Shown here: piece by piece, positions 1 to 7,201 of the stretch
Position numbering within the stretch: position 1 is the first letter of the stretch
Layout: each line of letters opens with the position of its first letter
Assembly: GCA_021828085.1 (NCBI GenBank)
Contig: JAKATE010000031.1
Span: 1 to 16,422, forward strand
Direction of reading: 5' to 3'
From: Thermoplasmata archaeon
GTDB taxonomy: Archaea > Thermoplasmatota > Thermoplasmata > Lutacidiplasmatales > UBA184
Length of the DNA: 16,422 nucleotides
Notes under the pieces: model-generated
The model's input: the letters and a program-made list of their open reading frames with translations, nothing else
What the model was told of the DNA's origin: nothing
Database searches by the model: none
Made by a program: the position numbers and the translations under genes

Positions 1-49
1 TCCTGACACGGGAGCCATCAACCTATCTCTTCCCACCACCGGATCCCGT

Positions 50-77
50 CGGACCCCCCGGTCCGTCAGCTTTTTTT
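50..77 (+). terminator. Hairpin plus T-tract, possible terminator
   Basis: CGGACC (50-55) and GGTCCG (60-65) form a perfect 6-bp stem with a CCCC loop, followed six bases later by seven T residues (71-77). This is the shape of an intrinsic terminator for a plus-strand gene lying left of the window. The same T-run sits where the secG promoter should be, so the two roles may overlap. Confidence 0.45.
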
Positions 78-78
78 A
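71..78 (+). promoter_or_regulatory. TATA-like element of secG
   Basis: The T-rich octamer TTTTTTTA ends 24 bases before the secG ATG at 103. Archaeal TATA boxes lie about 25-30 bases before the transcription start, so a transcript would begin at or next to the start codon, giving a leaderless mRNA. No Shine-Dalgarno motif is visible before the ATG, which agrees. It is not a canonical TATA sequence. Confidence 0.4.
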
Positions 79-102
79 CCTTCCTCGCGCCTGTCCCGGG
101 CG

Positions 103-264
103 ATGGCCGAGCAGAAGAACCGCGGTTTTCAGTCCGCTGCGGGTCTCATCCAGTACTACGACATGGAGGAGACCAAGTCGCTCAAGATCCCCCCCGAGGT
201 CGTGGTGGCGATGGGGCTCATCGCGGCCTTCGTGGTCGAGATCCTCCGCTGGAAGTACTCGTAG
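103..264 (+). CDS. secG: Preprotein translocase subunit Sec61-beta (archaeal SecG)
   Basis: This 53-residue protein is the small, non-essential beta subunit of the SecYEG/Sec61 protein-conducting channel in the cytoplasmic membrane. Seen directly: a short polar N-terminus (MAEQKNRGFQ), the family core SAAGLIQYYDMEE followed by SLKIPPEVVV, and one C-terminal membrane segment at about residues 32-47, ending in a short basic tail (RWKYS). The order cytosolic tail then single C-terminal helix, and the total length, fit archaeal Sec61-beta and not bacterial SecG, which has two helices. It is the best evidence in the window that the host is an archaeon. It is transcribed away from the left edge, alone, and convergently with the cysC unit. 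A longer open frame on the opposite strand here is a shadow. Confidence 0.93.
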   Translation: MAEQKNRGFQSAAGLIQYYDMEETKSLKIPPEVVVAMGLIAAFVVEILRWKYS

Positions 265-304
265 GCGCCTGAGCGCGCCCCCCCAGCTCCCTGACCCCTC
301 TCCA

Positions 305-350
305 GCCACGTCCTACCTGAAACGTGGCCCGGGCCCCGCACTCGGGGGCC
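305..350. terminator. Tandem hairpins between convergent genes
   Basis: Two adjacent inverted repeats fill the gap between the stop codons of secG and cysC. GCCACGT (305-311) pairs with ACGTGGC (322-328), and GGCCCC (332-337) pairs with GGGGCC (345-350). The position suggests a two-way transcription stop. There is no T-tract, so this is tentative. Confidence 0.35.
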
Positions 351-377
351 TCGGACCCCGTCGACCTCTGCGGGAGT

Positions 378-962
378 TCAGCTGGCGAGGAAGCCCTTCG
401 ACCTCAGGTGGCCGAGGATCGTGTCAGCGCAGGTGGTGATGGGTGCGGTGCCGGTGTCGACCACCAGGTCAGCGCTCGTCGGCTCCTCGAACGGGTCGTC
501 CACGCCGGTCATCTGCTTGACCTGTCCCGCGCGGTTGGCCTTGTAGAGCCCCTTCACGTCGCGCTGCTGGCAGACCTCGAGCGGAGCGCGCAGGTACACC
601 TCGGTGTACCGCTCCCCGATCGACGCCCTCGCCGCCTGGCGGGAGGTCTCGTACGGCGTGATGAGCGCGACGATGACCGCGACCCCGTTCCTGGAGAGGA
701 CCCTGGCCACGTAGCTCACCCGGTGCGCATGGGTCTCCCGGTCCTTCCGGCTGAACCCGAGCTCGGGGGAGAGCCCCTTGCGGACCTCGTCGCCGTCCAG
801 GATCTCGACCTTCCAACCCTTCCCTCGCAGGTGCTCGGAGAGGTGCTTCGAGAGCGTGGACTTTCCGGAGCCGGAGAGCCCTTCCATCCACAGGACGAAG
901 CCCGGGTGGCCGTTCGGTTGGGCGGAGTGCGAGGCGGCGTGCGGTTGCGTGTCCGAGGTCAT
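378..962 (-). CDS. cysC: Adenylyl-sulfate (APS) kinase
   Basis: This 194-residue enzyme phosphorylates APS with ATP to give PAPS, the universal sulfate donor; it should be cytosolic. Seen: a Walker A P-loop GLSGSGKST (residues 28-36), the DGDEVRKGLSPELGFS block (56-71) that binds substrate, and the C-terminal LYKANRAGQ...TGVDDPFEEP signature (139-161). Length matches stand-alone CysC after an 18-residue polar lead. The usual FISPYR-type motif reads LITPYE (100-105), so an Arg that normally contacts substrate is Glu; related divergent kinases vary here. The start overlaps the stop of the upstream phosphohydrolase gene by four bases (ATGA), so translation is probably coupled. No ATP sulfurylase or PAPS reductase is adjacent, and the neighbours are glycosyltransferases. 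This points to sulfation of surface glycans rather than sulfur assimilation, which is an inference. Confidence 0.92.
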   Translation of the reverse strand: MTSDTQPHAASHSAQPNGHPGFVLWMEGLSGSGKSTLSKHLSEHLRGKGWKVEILDGDEVRKGLSPELGFSRKDRETHAHRVSYVARVLSRNGVAVIVALITPYETSRQAARASIGERYTEVYLRAPLEVCQQRDVKGLYKANRAGQVKQMTGVDDPFEEPTSADLVVDTGTAPITTCADTILGHLRSKGFLAS

Positions 963-2362
963 TTGGGGACCCAAGCATCGATGGGCTTCCCTTGCATAAA
1001 GCTCGGGGGGGTCTCCCCCAGGAGCCGCAGGAGCGTCGGAGCGACGTTGAGGATGTCCTCCCGTTCCCCGTGCCGTCCTCCCGCAGGGAAGGTCCGCCGG
1101 GGGTCCGCGAGAGCGTAGACGCCGTCCCAGCCGTGCACGGCGTCGTCCGGCCCGGTGTCGTTCTCGCTGAGGAAGAGCTTCCCGTGCCCCACGGTTCCCG
1201 CCGAGCGCCAGGCCAGGTCCCCGAAGTACGCCATCAGGTCCGGAGCGTCGCCCCGGACGCTGCGGTAGGCGTCCTTCGGACGGGTCACCCGCACACCCAG
1301 GGGGCTTCCGTCGGGCCGCCTCACCTGGGAGAGCTCCGCGCGCAGACGCGACTCGAGCTCGGGGACATCGGAGGCTTTGACGCGCCCCTGCGGTTCGCGA
1401 CCCTTGACGTTGAAGAACAGCCGGGCGTAGTAGCCCCCTGCGCCCCAGACCGAGGTCCGCTTCCAGTCCACGGTGCAAGCTTCCAGGGGCGTGCCGGGGG
1501 CCGTAGGCTTCCCCTTCAGGCTGAGCAGGCCCCGCTCGAGGAGCCACTCGTTGATGCAGAAGCACCCTTCCATCGCCTTCGAGCCGTGGTCGCTGGCCAC
1601 GAGCACGAGGCTCTCCGGAGCCACGAGCTCGAGGAAGGCGCCGATCTCCTGGTCGAGCTGCGCGTAGTAGCGCTCCCCGATGCCCTGGAAGGGGCCCTTC
1701 GGGTCGTAGGAGGGGTGGGTCGGGTCGAAGTACTTCCAGAAGGCGTGGTGGAACCGGTCCGGACCGATGTCGTGGAGGGCGAAGAGGTCCCACGGTCCCC
1801 GCCGGTAGACGTCCCGGGCGATCGCCCAGCGCTGACGCGTCATGGCCAGGAGCTCCTCGAAGAGCTTCTCGCGCTGGTCGTGGCGGAACTCCACGTCGAA
1901 GACGAAGGGGGCGCCGGCCACCCGCTCGAGCTCGGCGCGCAGCGAGGCCGGGTACACCGGGTCGGGGGCGTTGTCGGGGGTCAGGAAGTCGGAGACATAG
2001 ACCCCGTTCACGGGCGGGGGAGGGTAGCCCGGGGGCATGCCCAGGACGGCGACCTTCCGTCCGCGGCGCGACAGGAGGTCCCAGATGGGGGCCGTCTGGA
2101 GCGTCGAGGGGGTCGGGGTGTACTGGTCGAAGTAGGTGCCCGGCCGGCGGTGGCGGAAGCCGTAGACGCCCAGCGTCCCCGGGTCCACGCCGCTGAAGAA
2201 GACCGCCCAGGCGGGCACGGTGATGGGCGGCTCGCAGGTGCGCAGGGGCCCCCACGTGGCGTGCCCGAGGAGCTTCCTCAGGTTGGGCATGTGCGGGAGG
2301 AACCGGTCGAACAGGAGCTCCGGCGGTACCGAATCGAGCCCCAGGACGACGACCGAAGGCAT
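959..2362 (-). CDS. Alkaline phosphatase superfamily phosphohydrolase/phosphodiesterase (COG3379-like)
   Basis: This 467-residue protein has the metal-site skeleton of the alkaline phosphatase/nucleotide pyrophosphatase superfamily. Seen: first metal Asp in VVVLGLDSV (D10); probable nucleophile Thr48 in EPPITVPAWAVFFSG; the D-x3-H pair D202/H206 in IGPDRFHHAFW; SDHG with D258 and H259; and a late His410 in DDAVHGWDG. All expected ligands are present, so it should be active. There is no signal peptide, so it is probably cytosolic. The family is usually described only as a predicted phosphohydrolase or phosphomutase. The four-base overlap with cysC implies a shared nucleotide-sulfate or glycan role, for example hydrolysis of the by-product PAP or of a sugar-nucleotide; that substrate is a guess. 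The start is the ATG at 2362, about 40 bases below a TATA box and preceded by GGGAG. Confidence 0.85.
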   Translation of the reverse strand: MPSVVVLGLDSVPPELLFDRFLPHMPNLRKLLGHATWGPLRTCEPPITVPAWAVFFSGVDPGTLGVYGFRHRRPGTYFDQYTPTPSTLQTAPIWDLLSRRGRKVAVLGMPPGYPPPPVNGVYVSDFLTPDNAPDPVYPASLRAELERVAGAPFVFDVEFRHDQREKLFEELLAMTRQRWAIARDVYRRGPWDLFALHDIGPDRFHHAFWKYFDPTHPSYDPKGPFQGIGERYYAQLDQEIGAFLELVAPESLVLVASDHGSKAMEGCFCINEWLLERGLLSLKGKPTAPGTPLEACTVDWKRTSVWGAGGYYARLFFNVKGREPQGRVKASDVPELESRLRAELSQVRRPDGSPLGVRVTRPKDAYRSVRGDAPDLMAYFGDLAWRSAGTVGHGKLFLSENDTGPDDAVHGWDGVYALADPRRTFPAGGRHGEREDILNVAPTLLRLLGETPPSFMQGKPIDAWVPK

Positions 2363-2401
2363 CTCGACCCGAGCTCCCTCGCTCTCCGTTCGAGCCCGCG
2401 G

Positions 2402-2410
2402 TACATATAG
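2402..2410. promoter_or_regulatory. Shared TATA element for divergent genes
   Basis: TACATATAG reads as a TATA box on the plus strand, and its complement CTATATGTA reads as one on the minus strand. It lies 42-50 bases before the GT4 start (2452) and 40-48 bases before the phosphohydrolase start (2362). Both genes would then have leaders of about 15-22 bases, and each has a purine-rich ribosome-binding stretch (GAAGGAAG before 2452, GGGAG before 2362). It is the only AT-rich spot in the 89-base gap. Confidence 0.6.
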
Positions 2411-2451
2411 CGCGTGCGGCCATCCTCGGGAACGCTGACGGACGAAGGAAG

Positions 2452-3711
2452 ATGCGCATCCTCCGGCTCAACGACTGGACAGGACCTCCGGGGGGCGCCG
2501 AGTCGTACGTGACGGCCGTCGCCCGGTCGCTCGAAGAGGAGGGCCATCCGCAGCGCACGATCAGCCTGACCGATGCGCCCTCCGTCTCCGAATACCGGGC
2601 CGAGCCGTGGGAGCGGATCGTCCCGCTCCGACCGATGGGACCCCGCCGGCTCGCGGAGGACCTTGGCGCCGAGCCCCGGGAGTTCGGGCGCGTGGTCGAG
2701 GCGATCGACGAGTTCCGACCGGAGATCGTGCACCTCCACCACTACGACAGCTGGTTCGTTCCCTTCGCACGGCTCCTCCGCGCCTCGAAGGTCCCTCTCG
2801 TGATGACCGCCCACGACGCGAAGCTGGTCTGCCCCATCGGGACCCTGGTGCTCCCCGACGGGGGCCTCTGCACGGGTCGGATCCTTCCCCGGTGCCAGTT
2901 CACCGGATGCGCGGTGGGCCTGGGCCTCGGGTACAAGCTCACGCAGGACCGTTTCTTCCGCACGTACGTCGCCCCCCGCGTGCGGCTCTACCTCGCCCCC
3001 AGCCGGGCCGCGGGCGAGTTCCTGGAACGCCACGGGCTGTCTCCGGTCCAGGTGCTTCCCCCCTTCATCGAGGTCCCTCCGGCGGTGGAGAGCTCCCCGC
3101 CGCCCCTTCCCGAGGGGCCGCCCACGCTGGGATTCCTCGGACGCCTCGAGACGTACAAGGGGCCGTTCACCCTCCTCGAGGCGTTCCTGCGGGCCCGAGA
3201 GCGCGTGCCGGGGCTCCGGCTTATCCTCGCGGGCCGGGGGCCTGCGGAGGCCCGCCTTCGAGAGGAGATCCGCCGCCACGGGCGCGAGGTCGAGGCGGCC
3301 GTCGAGCTCCCCGGATGGGTGAGCGGCGCGGCCAAGGAGACGTTCTTCTCACGGATCCACGTGCTCGCCGTGCCGTCCGAGGGGTACGAGAACTTCGGGC
3401 TCATCGGACTGGAGGCGTTCGTCCGGGGTCGCCCGGCGCTCGGGAGCCGTCTCGGAGGCATCCCCGACTGGCTCGAGCACGAAGGGCAGGGGCTGCTCCT
3501 CCCTCCGGGGGACGTCCGCGCGTGGACCGAAGGTCTGGTGGCGGCCTTCAGCGACCGGGCAAGGCTGGCCAGGTGGGGAGAGGCGGCCCGTCGTCGCTAC
3601 CACGAGCGCTTCCGGCCCGAGGTCCATCTGCGGGGATTGCTCGCGGCCTACGAGCGGGTGTTGAGCGGCCAGGGCCCGCCCCAGGGTCCGGCGCCCGTGG
3701 GACCCGCGTAG
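2452..3711 (+). CDS. GT4-family glycosyltransferase
   Basis: This 419-residue retaining glycosyltransferase of the GT-B fold should transfer a sugar from a nucleotide donor to a growing surface glycan at the inner membrane face. Seen: an N-terminal Rossmann start MRILRLNDWTGPPGGAE with the acceptor-side glycine loop (12-16); HLHHYDSW (94-101); TAHDAKLVCP and three further cysteines (127, 140, 148, 153), a pattern common in this GT4 subgroup; the donor domain opening GFLGRLETYKGP with R231 and K236 for the donor phosphate; and the E-x7-E motif E313...E321 in SEGYENFGLIGLEAF. The Pro-rich C-terminal tail (409-419) lies outside the fold. It is the only cluster glycosyltransferase on the plus strand. 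Its stop is five bases from that of the convergent SPFH gene. Sugar specificity cannot be read from the sequence. Confidence 0.9.
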   Translation: MRILRLNDWTGPPGGAESYVTAVARSLEEEGHPQRTISLTDAPSVSEYRAEPWERIVPLRPMGPRRLAEDLGAEPREFGRVVEAIDEFRPEIVHLHHYDSWFVPFARLLRASKVPLVMTAHDAKLVCPIGTLVLPDGGLCTGRILPRCQFTGCAVGLGLGYKLTQDRFFRTYVAPRVRLYLAPSRAAGEFLERHGLSPVQVLPPFIEVPPAVESSPPPLPEGPPTLGFLGRLETYKGPFTLLEAFLRARERVPGLRLILAGRGPAEARLREEIRRHGREVEAAVELPGWVSGAAKETFFSRIHVLAVPSEGYENFGLIGLEAFVRGRPALGSRLGGIPDWLEHEGQGLLLPPGDVRAWTEGLVAAFSDRARLARWGEAARRRYHERFRPEVHLRGLLAAYERVLSGQGPPQGPAPVGPA

Positions 3712-3716
3712 CGGGG

Positions 3717-5747
3717 CTACGACGCGGTTCGGGAGGCGCCCCGTGAGGCCGGGGGGGCGGTCGCGGCGGCGCTCGCGGCGGCCGCAGGAGTGGGGGTCGC
3801 TGCCGGAAGGGCGGCAGGGGTCTGGGCGACGGGGCGCCCATCCAGGGGCTTCGACTGGGAGAGCAGCGTCGCCAGGTAGGCGGAGAAGAGGGAGGTCGCC
3901 CCTCCGTCCGAGCCTCCACCGGTGACCAGGAACTCCGGGGTGATCTTCACGTTGTCCTGGCCGATGCGGTCGATCACCTGGATGAGGGCGACCTTGTCCG
4001 GGCCGAGCACGATGGTCTGCGCCTGGTAGGCGCGCGCCTTGGCCTCTCCCACGGCGACGGTGGCCTGCGCCTCCCCCTGCGCCTTGTTGACCGTGGAGTC
4101 CCGGATCCCCTCCGACTGCGCCACGAGCGCCTTGGCATTGTTCTCCTGGATCGTCACGTTGAGCTGCGCCTGGACGACCTCCGGTTGCTTGTCGGCCATC
4201 GCGGTCTGCTTGGCCACGTCGATCCGCTTCTGCTCGGCCAGGGCCTGCTGCTCGAACTGGGTCTGCTGCTGGACCGCGATCTCCCGGTTGGTCTGCGTCT
4301 CCAGGAGCGACTTGTCCACCTCGATCCAGGAGATGAGCAGGTTCGGGCACTCGACGTAGTACTTGCTGAACGCGTCGCGCGCCTTCTGCAGGGCCTCCTG
4401 CTGGAGGTCGATCCGGCTCTGGAAGAAGTCCAGCGCCTTGCGGTTCCCCGCGCTGTTGCGGAACTCCGCGTCGATGAGCGGGTGGATGATCTGCTGGATG
4501 AGGTTGAAGACGCTCCCGAAACGGGCGATGACGAACGCCGCGTTCTGCGGGAGGATCCGGATGACGACGCGGACGTCCACCTCCAGGATGAACCCGTCCT
4601 TCGAGGTCACCTCGAGCTGGCCGAAATTGAAGAACTCGCTCCCCTTCTCGGTGTCCGAGGCGTCCTGGTACGGGTAGTTCGAGGTGCTGGTGGTGGGGGC
4701 GGCCGGGTTCCGCGACATCTTCACCTGGGCGGCGGGGCCTTCTTCGCTCGCCCAGTCGATCATGATGGCCGAGGTGGGGACCAGGTACGCGCTGTAGGCC
4801 ACCGTGTTCAGGTTGTACTCTCCCGGGGCGAGCGGGTTCTGCAGGATCCCTCTCCGCGCCTTGTCCGTGACGAGCAGGTTCTCGACCTGCTTGGTGATCT
4901 CCTCATCGAACAGCGGGTCGGAGGAGACCGGGGTGGGCCGCATGTCGGAGCGCTGGAGCTCCTCGCCGACGTTGGACCGGAGGACCGAGACGAACCCCGG
5001 GGGGACCTCGTAGACGTCCACCACGCTCACGTTGACGAGCAGGGGGTTGAGGTAGTACTTCCCGGCCTGGAGGGTCCCCAGCTGGGGGCCCCGGAAACCT
5101 CCGCTGTCGATGAACGCCTGACCATCCTGGTAGGAGTTGTGGAACCGGGCCTTCGGGTTCACCGTGCGGTCGACGGTGGGCTCGGGCGCCACCAGGAACC
5201 GGGAGGGGAGCGGCTGGCCGTCCAGGACCGTCACGATCCCGAGCTTCCCCGTGGCGATCCGGGCGGCGGTGCCGGCCTTCACCACGAACGCGCGGGTGTT
5301 GATGCGGTACTTTCCCGGCCGCAGGATGCCGATCTGAGGGCCCTTGGCGCCCCCGTTGTCGAAGAACTTCTCCGCGTCCTGGAACTGGTTGCACTCCACC
5401 TCGTCCCCCAGGATGCGGCCCTTCGGGAGCGGGAGCCCGTCGATGGCCTCGACCATCCCCACCTGGTCCTCTCCGACCTCGATGTTCGGGACCTTCTCGA
5501 CCTTCCAGATGACGGGCATCCGGAAGTACAGGCCCGGCACGAGCATCGTCGCCTGGACCCCGACCTCGCCGTGACGGGCGATGACCTGACCGGGAGGCAT
5601 GCGCTTCCCCCCCATCTTGCGGGTGACGACCCCGTTCTCGTTCTGTCCGATGAGGTAGATCCCCCGCGTCAGGAACAGCACGACCACGAGCGCGACAACG
5701 AGGATGATCACCCAGTAGACGACGTCCAGCCCCAAGAGATCGGTCAT
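3717..5747 (-). CDS. SPFH/band-7 (flotillin-like) membrane protein with N-terminal repeats
   Basis: This 676-residue protein is probably a membrane-bound scaffold of the SPFH superfamily (stomatin, prohibitin, flotillin). Seen: one N-terminal membrane segment (about 9-33, VVYWVIILVVALVVVLFL); a roughly 300-residue region holding three related units around PGKYRIN (144-150), AGKYYLN (228-234) and PGEYNLN (308-314), the first two preceded by F-(x)-NGG/SGG and GPQ; an SPFH core at about 375-480 (LEVTSKDGFILEVDVRVVIRI); an Ala/Gln/Glu-rich coiled coil at about 480-580, as in flotillins; and a low-complexity Ala/Pro tail (641-676). It is longer than common stomatins because of the repeats. The ATG at 5747 has a GAGG ribosome site five bases upstream. 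The role here, perhaps organising membrane patches for envelope assembly, is inference; it may be unrelated to the glycan genes. Confidence 0.85.
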   Translation of the reverse strand: MTDLLGLDVVYWVIILVVALVVVLFLTRGIYLIGQNENGVVTRKMGGKRMPPGQVIARHGEVGVQATMLVPGLYFRMPVIWKVEKVPNIEVGEDQVGMVEAIDGLPLPKGRILGDEVECNQFQDAEKFFDNGGAKGPQIGILRPGKYRINTRAFVVKAGTAARIATGKLGIVTVLDGQPLPSRFLVAPEPTVDRTVNPKARFHNSYQDGQAFIDSGGFRGPQLGTLQAGKYYLNPLLVNVSVVDVYEVPPGFVSVLRSNVGEELQRSDMRPTPVSSDPLFDEEITKQVENLLVTDKARRGILQNPLAPGEYNLNTVAYSAYLVPTSAIMIDWASEEGPAAQVKMSRNPAAPTTSTSNYPYQDASDTEKGSEFFNFGQLEVTSKDGFILEVDVRVVIRILPQNAAFVIARFGSVFNLIQQIIHPLIDAEFRNSAGNRKALDFFQSRIDLQQEALQKARDAFSKYYVECPNLLISWIEVDKSLLETQTNREIAVQQQTQFEQQALAEQKRIDVAKQTAMADKQPEVVQAQLNVTIQENNAKALVAQSEGIRDSTVNKAQGEAQATVAVGEAKARAYQAQTIVLGPDKVALIQVIDRIGQDNVKITPEFLVTGGGSDGGATSLFSAYLATLLSQSKPLDGRPVAQTPAALPAATPTPAAAASAAATAPPASRGASRTAS

Positions 5748-5752
5748 GTTTG

Positions 5753-5758
5753 CCTCAC
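5753..5758 (-). promoter_or_regulatory. Ribosome binding site of the SPFH gene
   Basis: On the minus strand GTGAGG lies five bases before the ATG at 5747. It is one of the few clear Shine-Dalgarno motifs in the window and fixes this start. The 199-base gap upstream (5748-5946) shows no convincing TATA box; GATAGAAG on the minus strand near 5878-5887 is a weak candidate that would give a long leader. Confidence 0.5.
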
Positions 5759-5946
5759 GGGGACCCGCCCACGCGGGTCGCGCGCGGGCTCACGAGGGAA
5801 AGTCCCTCGGATCCCGCTCGGTTCTTGACTGGACCGAGCAATCGGATACCCAATGCAATGGACGGGAGATACGGGTTCTTCTATCTTTCGAAGCGAACAG
5901 GGGGGTCTGGATGGGCCCCGGAGGCCCTTCCGACCCGTCCCCGCGC

Positions 5947-7101
5947 TCAGCTCGCGCGGGTCCGTCGGCGGTCGAGCTCGGTGGAGAGGATCCGCCGAAG
6001 CTCGTTGGCCTGGTCCTCCCAGGTCCACTTGAAGAAGGTCGACCTCGCCCGCTCCCCCATGGCCCTCGCTTCCTGGGGATGGTCCGCGACCCACTCGAGC
6101 GCGTGGACGAGGGCTTTCGCATCCCCCGCGGGGATCTCGACGTAGTCGGTCCCGGGGACCCCGCGGTCCACGGACGATTCCGCGGTGGTGATGATCGGAA
6201 GGCCGAGCCCCGCAGCCTCGGGGAGGGGCAGGGGCGACCCCTCGTACCTCGTCGGGAACGCGAAGACGTCGGAAGCGGCCATCATCTGGCGCTTCGTCGG
6301 CCCGTCGATGAACCCGTAGCCGATCTCAAGGGCGCTGCGGGTCTTCGAGTTCCCCGCGTTGAGGATGGTCCACGGCTTTCCGCTCGCCTGGAGCATCTCG
6401 ACGCTCTTGCGAAGCACGTCGAGGCCTTTGCGGTACCAGTCCACGCCCACGAACGAGGCGTAGTGCCGTCCCTCCTCCAGCCCGAGGGCCTTCCTTGCCG
6501 CGGCCCGCTCCTCAGGAGTGACCGGGGGCACCGGCGTGGCGCCGTTCGGCAGGACGTAGATCGCCTCGAGAGGGAGCCCGTACAGCTCGTGGATGTCGTC
6601 CTTGTTCCGCTTCGAGGCGGCGATGACCACGTCCGCCCGCTTCAGGTGCGACCTTTCGAACGGGGGGATCAGCATGCGCTCCAACGACAAGCCGAGCCGT
6701 CCTCGGAGCCCCTCCCGGTTCGCGTAGTCGAAGTACCGGGGGGCGACGCCCTGGACCCAGTCTACGCCGAGGACCCCCTTCCGGCGCCCGCGCTCGAACA
6801 TCCCCCCGCCTCCCAGGTCGCCGCTCGAGATCATCGCGTCGAAGGAGCTGTCGAGCGCGTTGCCGACCTTCCGCGGGAACTCCCAGCTTCCGAGCCGCGA
6901 GTTCCGGGCCTCCATCGGGGAACGTACCGCCTGGACCTCGATCCCTTCCCAGGGGTCCCGAAGCGCCACGGTGGCCTCCGGCACGAAGGCCACCACCTTG
7001 TCCCCCTTCGCCGCGAGGAAGCGCAGGACCTCGCGAAGGAGGCGGGTGTGGCTCCAGGTGGGGTCGGAGGGATGGGAGTGGAAGAGCGCCCCAATCTTCA
7101 T
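5947..7101 (-). CDS. GT4-family glycosyltransferase
   Basis: This 384-residue GT-B glycosyltransferase starts with MKIGALFHSHPSDPTWSHTR, the first strand of the acceptor domain. The middle carries VLPNGATPVPP (183-193), a typical domain-junction motif, and the donor domain has FVGVDWYRKGLDVL with K225 for phosphate contact. The E-x7-E catalytic/donor motif is E287...E295 in YEGSPLPLPEAAG. Both domains are complete, with no break. It is transcribed with the glycan genes upstream but has its own TATA-like box about 45-53 bases before the ATG, so it is likely a separate transcript. A 199-base gap separates it from the SPFH gene. Donor and acceptor are unknown; it probably adds one hexose or pentose to a lipid-linked or protein-linked glycan. 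Confidence 0.9.
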   Translation of the reverse strand: MKIGALFHSHPSDPTWSHTRLLREVLRFLAAKGDKVVAFVPEATVALRDPWEGIEVQAVRSPMEARNSRLGSWEFPRKVGNALDSSFDAMISSGDLGGGGMFERGRRKGVLGVDWVQGVAPRYFDYANREGLRGRLGLSLERMLIPPFERSHLKRADVVIAASKRNKDDIHELYGLPLEAIYVLPNGATPVPPVTPEERAAARKALGLEEGRHYASFVGVDWYRKGLDVLRKSVEMLQASGKPWTILNAGNSKTRSALEIGYGFIDGPTKRQMMAASDVFAFPTRYEGSPLPLPEAAGLGLPIITTAESSVDRGVPGTDYVEIPAGDAKALVHALEWVADHPQEARAMGERARSTFFKWTWEDQANELRRILSTELDRRRTRAS

Positions 7102-7146
7102 GGCTCGGCCGTCCCCGAGAGCACCCGTCGCGCAGCCGGCACCCCG

Positions 7147-7154
7147 TAGATAAG
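7147..7154 (-). promoter_or_regulatory. TATA box of the 5947-7101 glycosyltransferase
   Basis: CTTATCTA on the minus strand sits in a 100-base GC-rich gap. Transcription would begin near 7124, leaving a leader of about 23 bases before the ATG at 7101. Confidence 0.45.
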
Positions 7155-7201
7155 GCGGGCGGGGCCCTCTGCCCTCCCTCGCGAGCCGGACGACCTTCCC
7201 C

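Noticed and set aside
992..2410. Long plus-strand open frame (472 codons) opposite the phosphohydrolase
   Set aside because: It is an antisense shadow caused by high GC: Arg/Gly/Val/Glu-rich, without domains, while the minus strand has all AP-superfamily metal ligands. The same applies to plus 4185-5828, 7571-8905 and 8445-10028.
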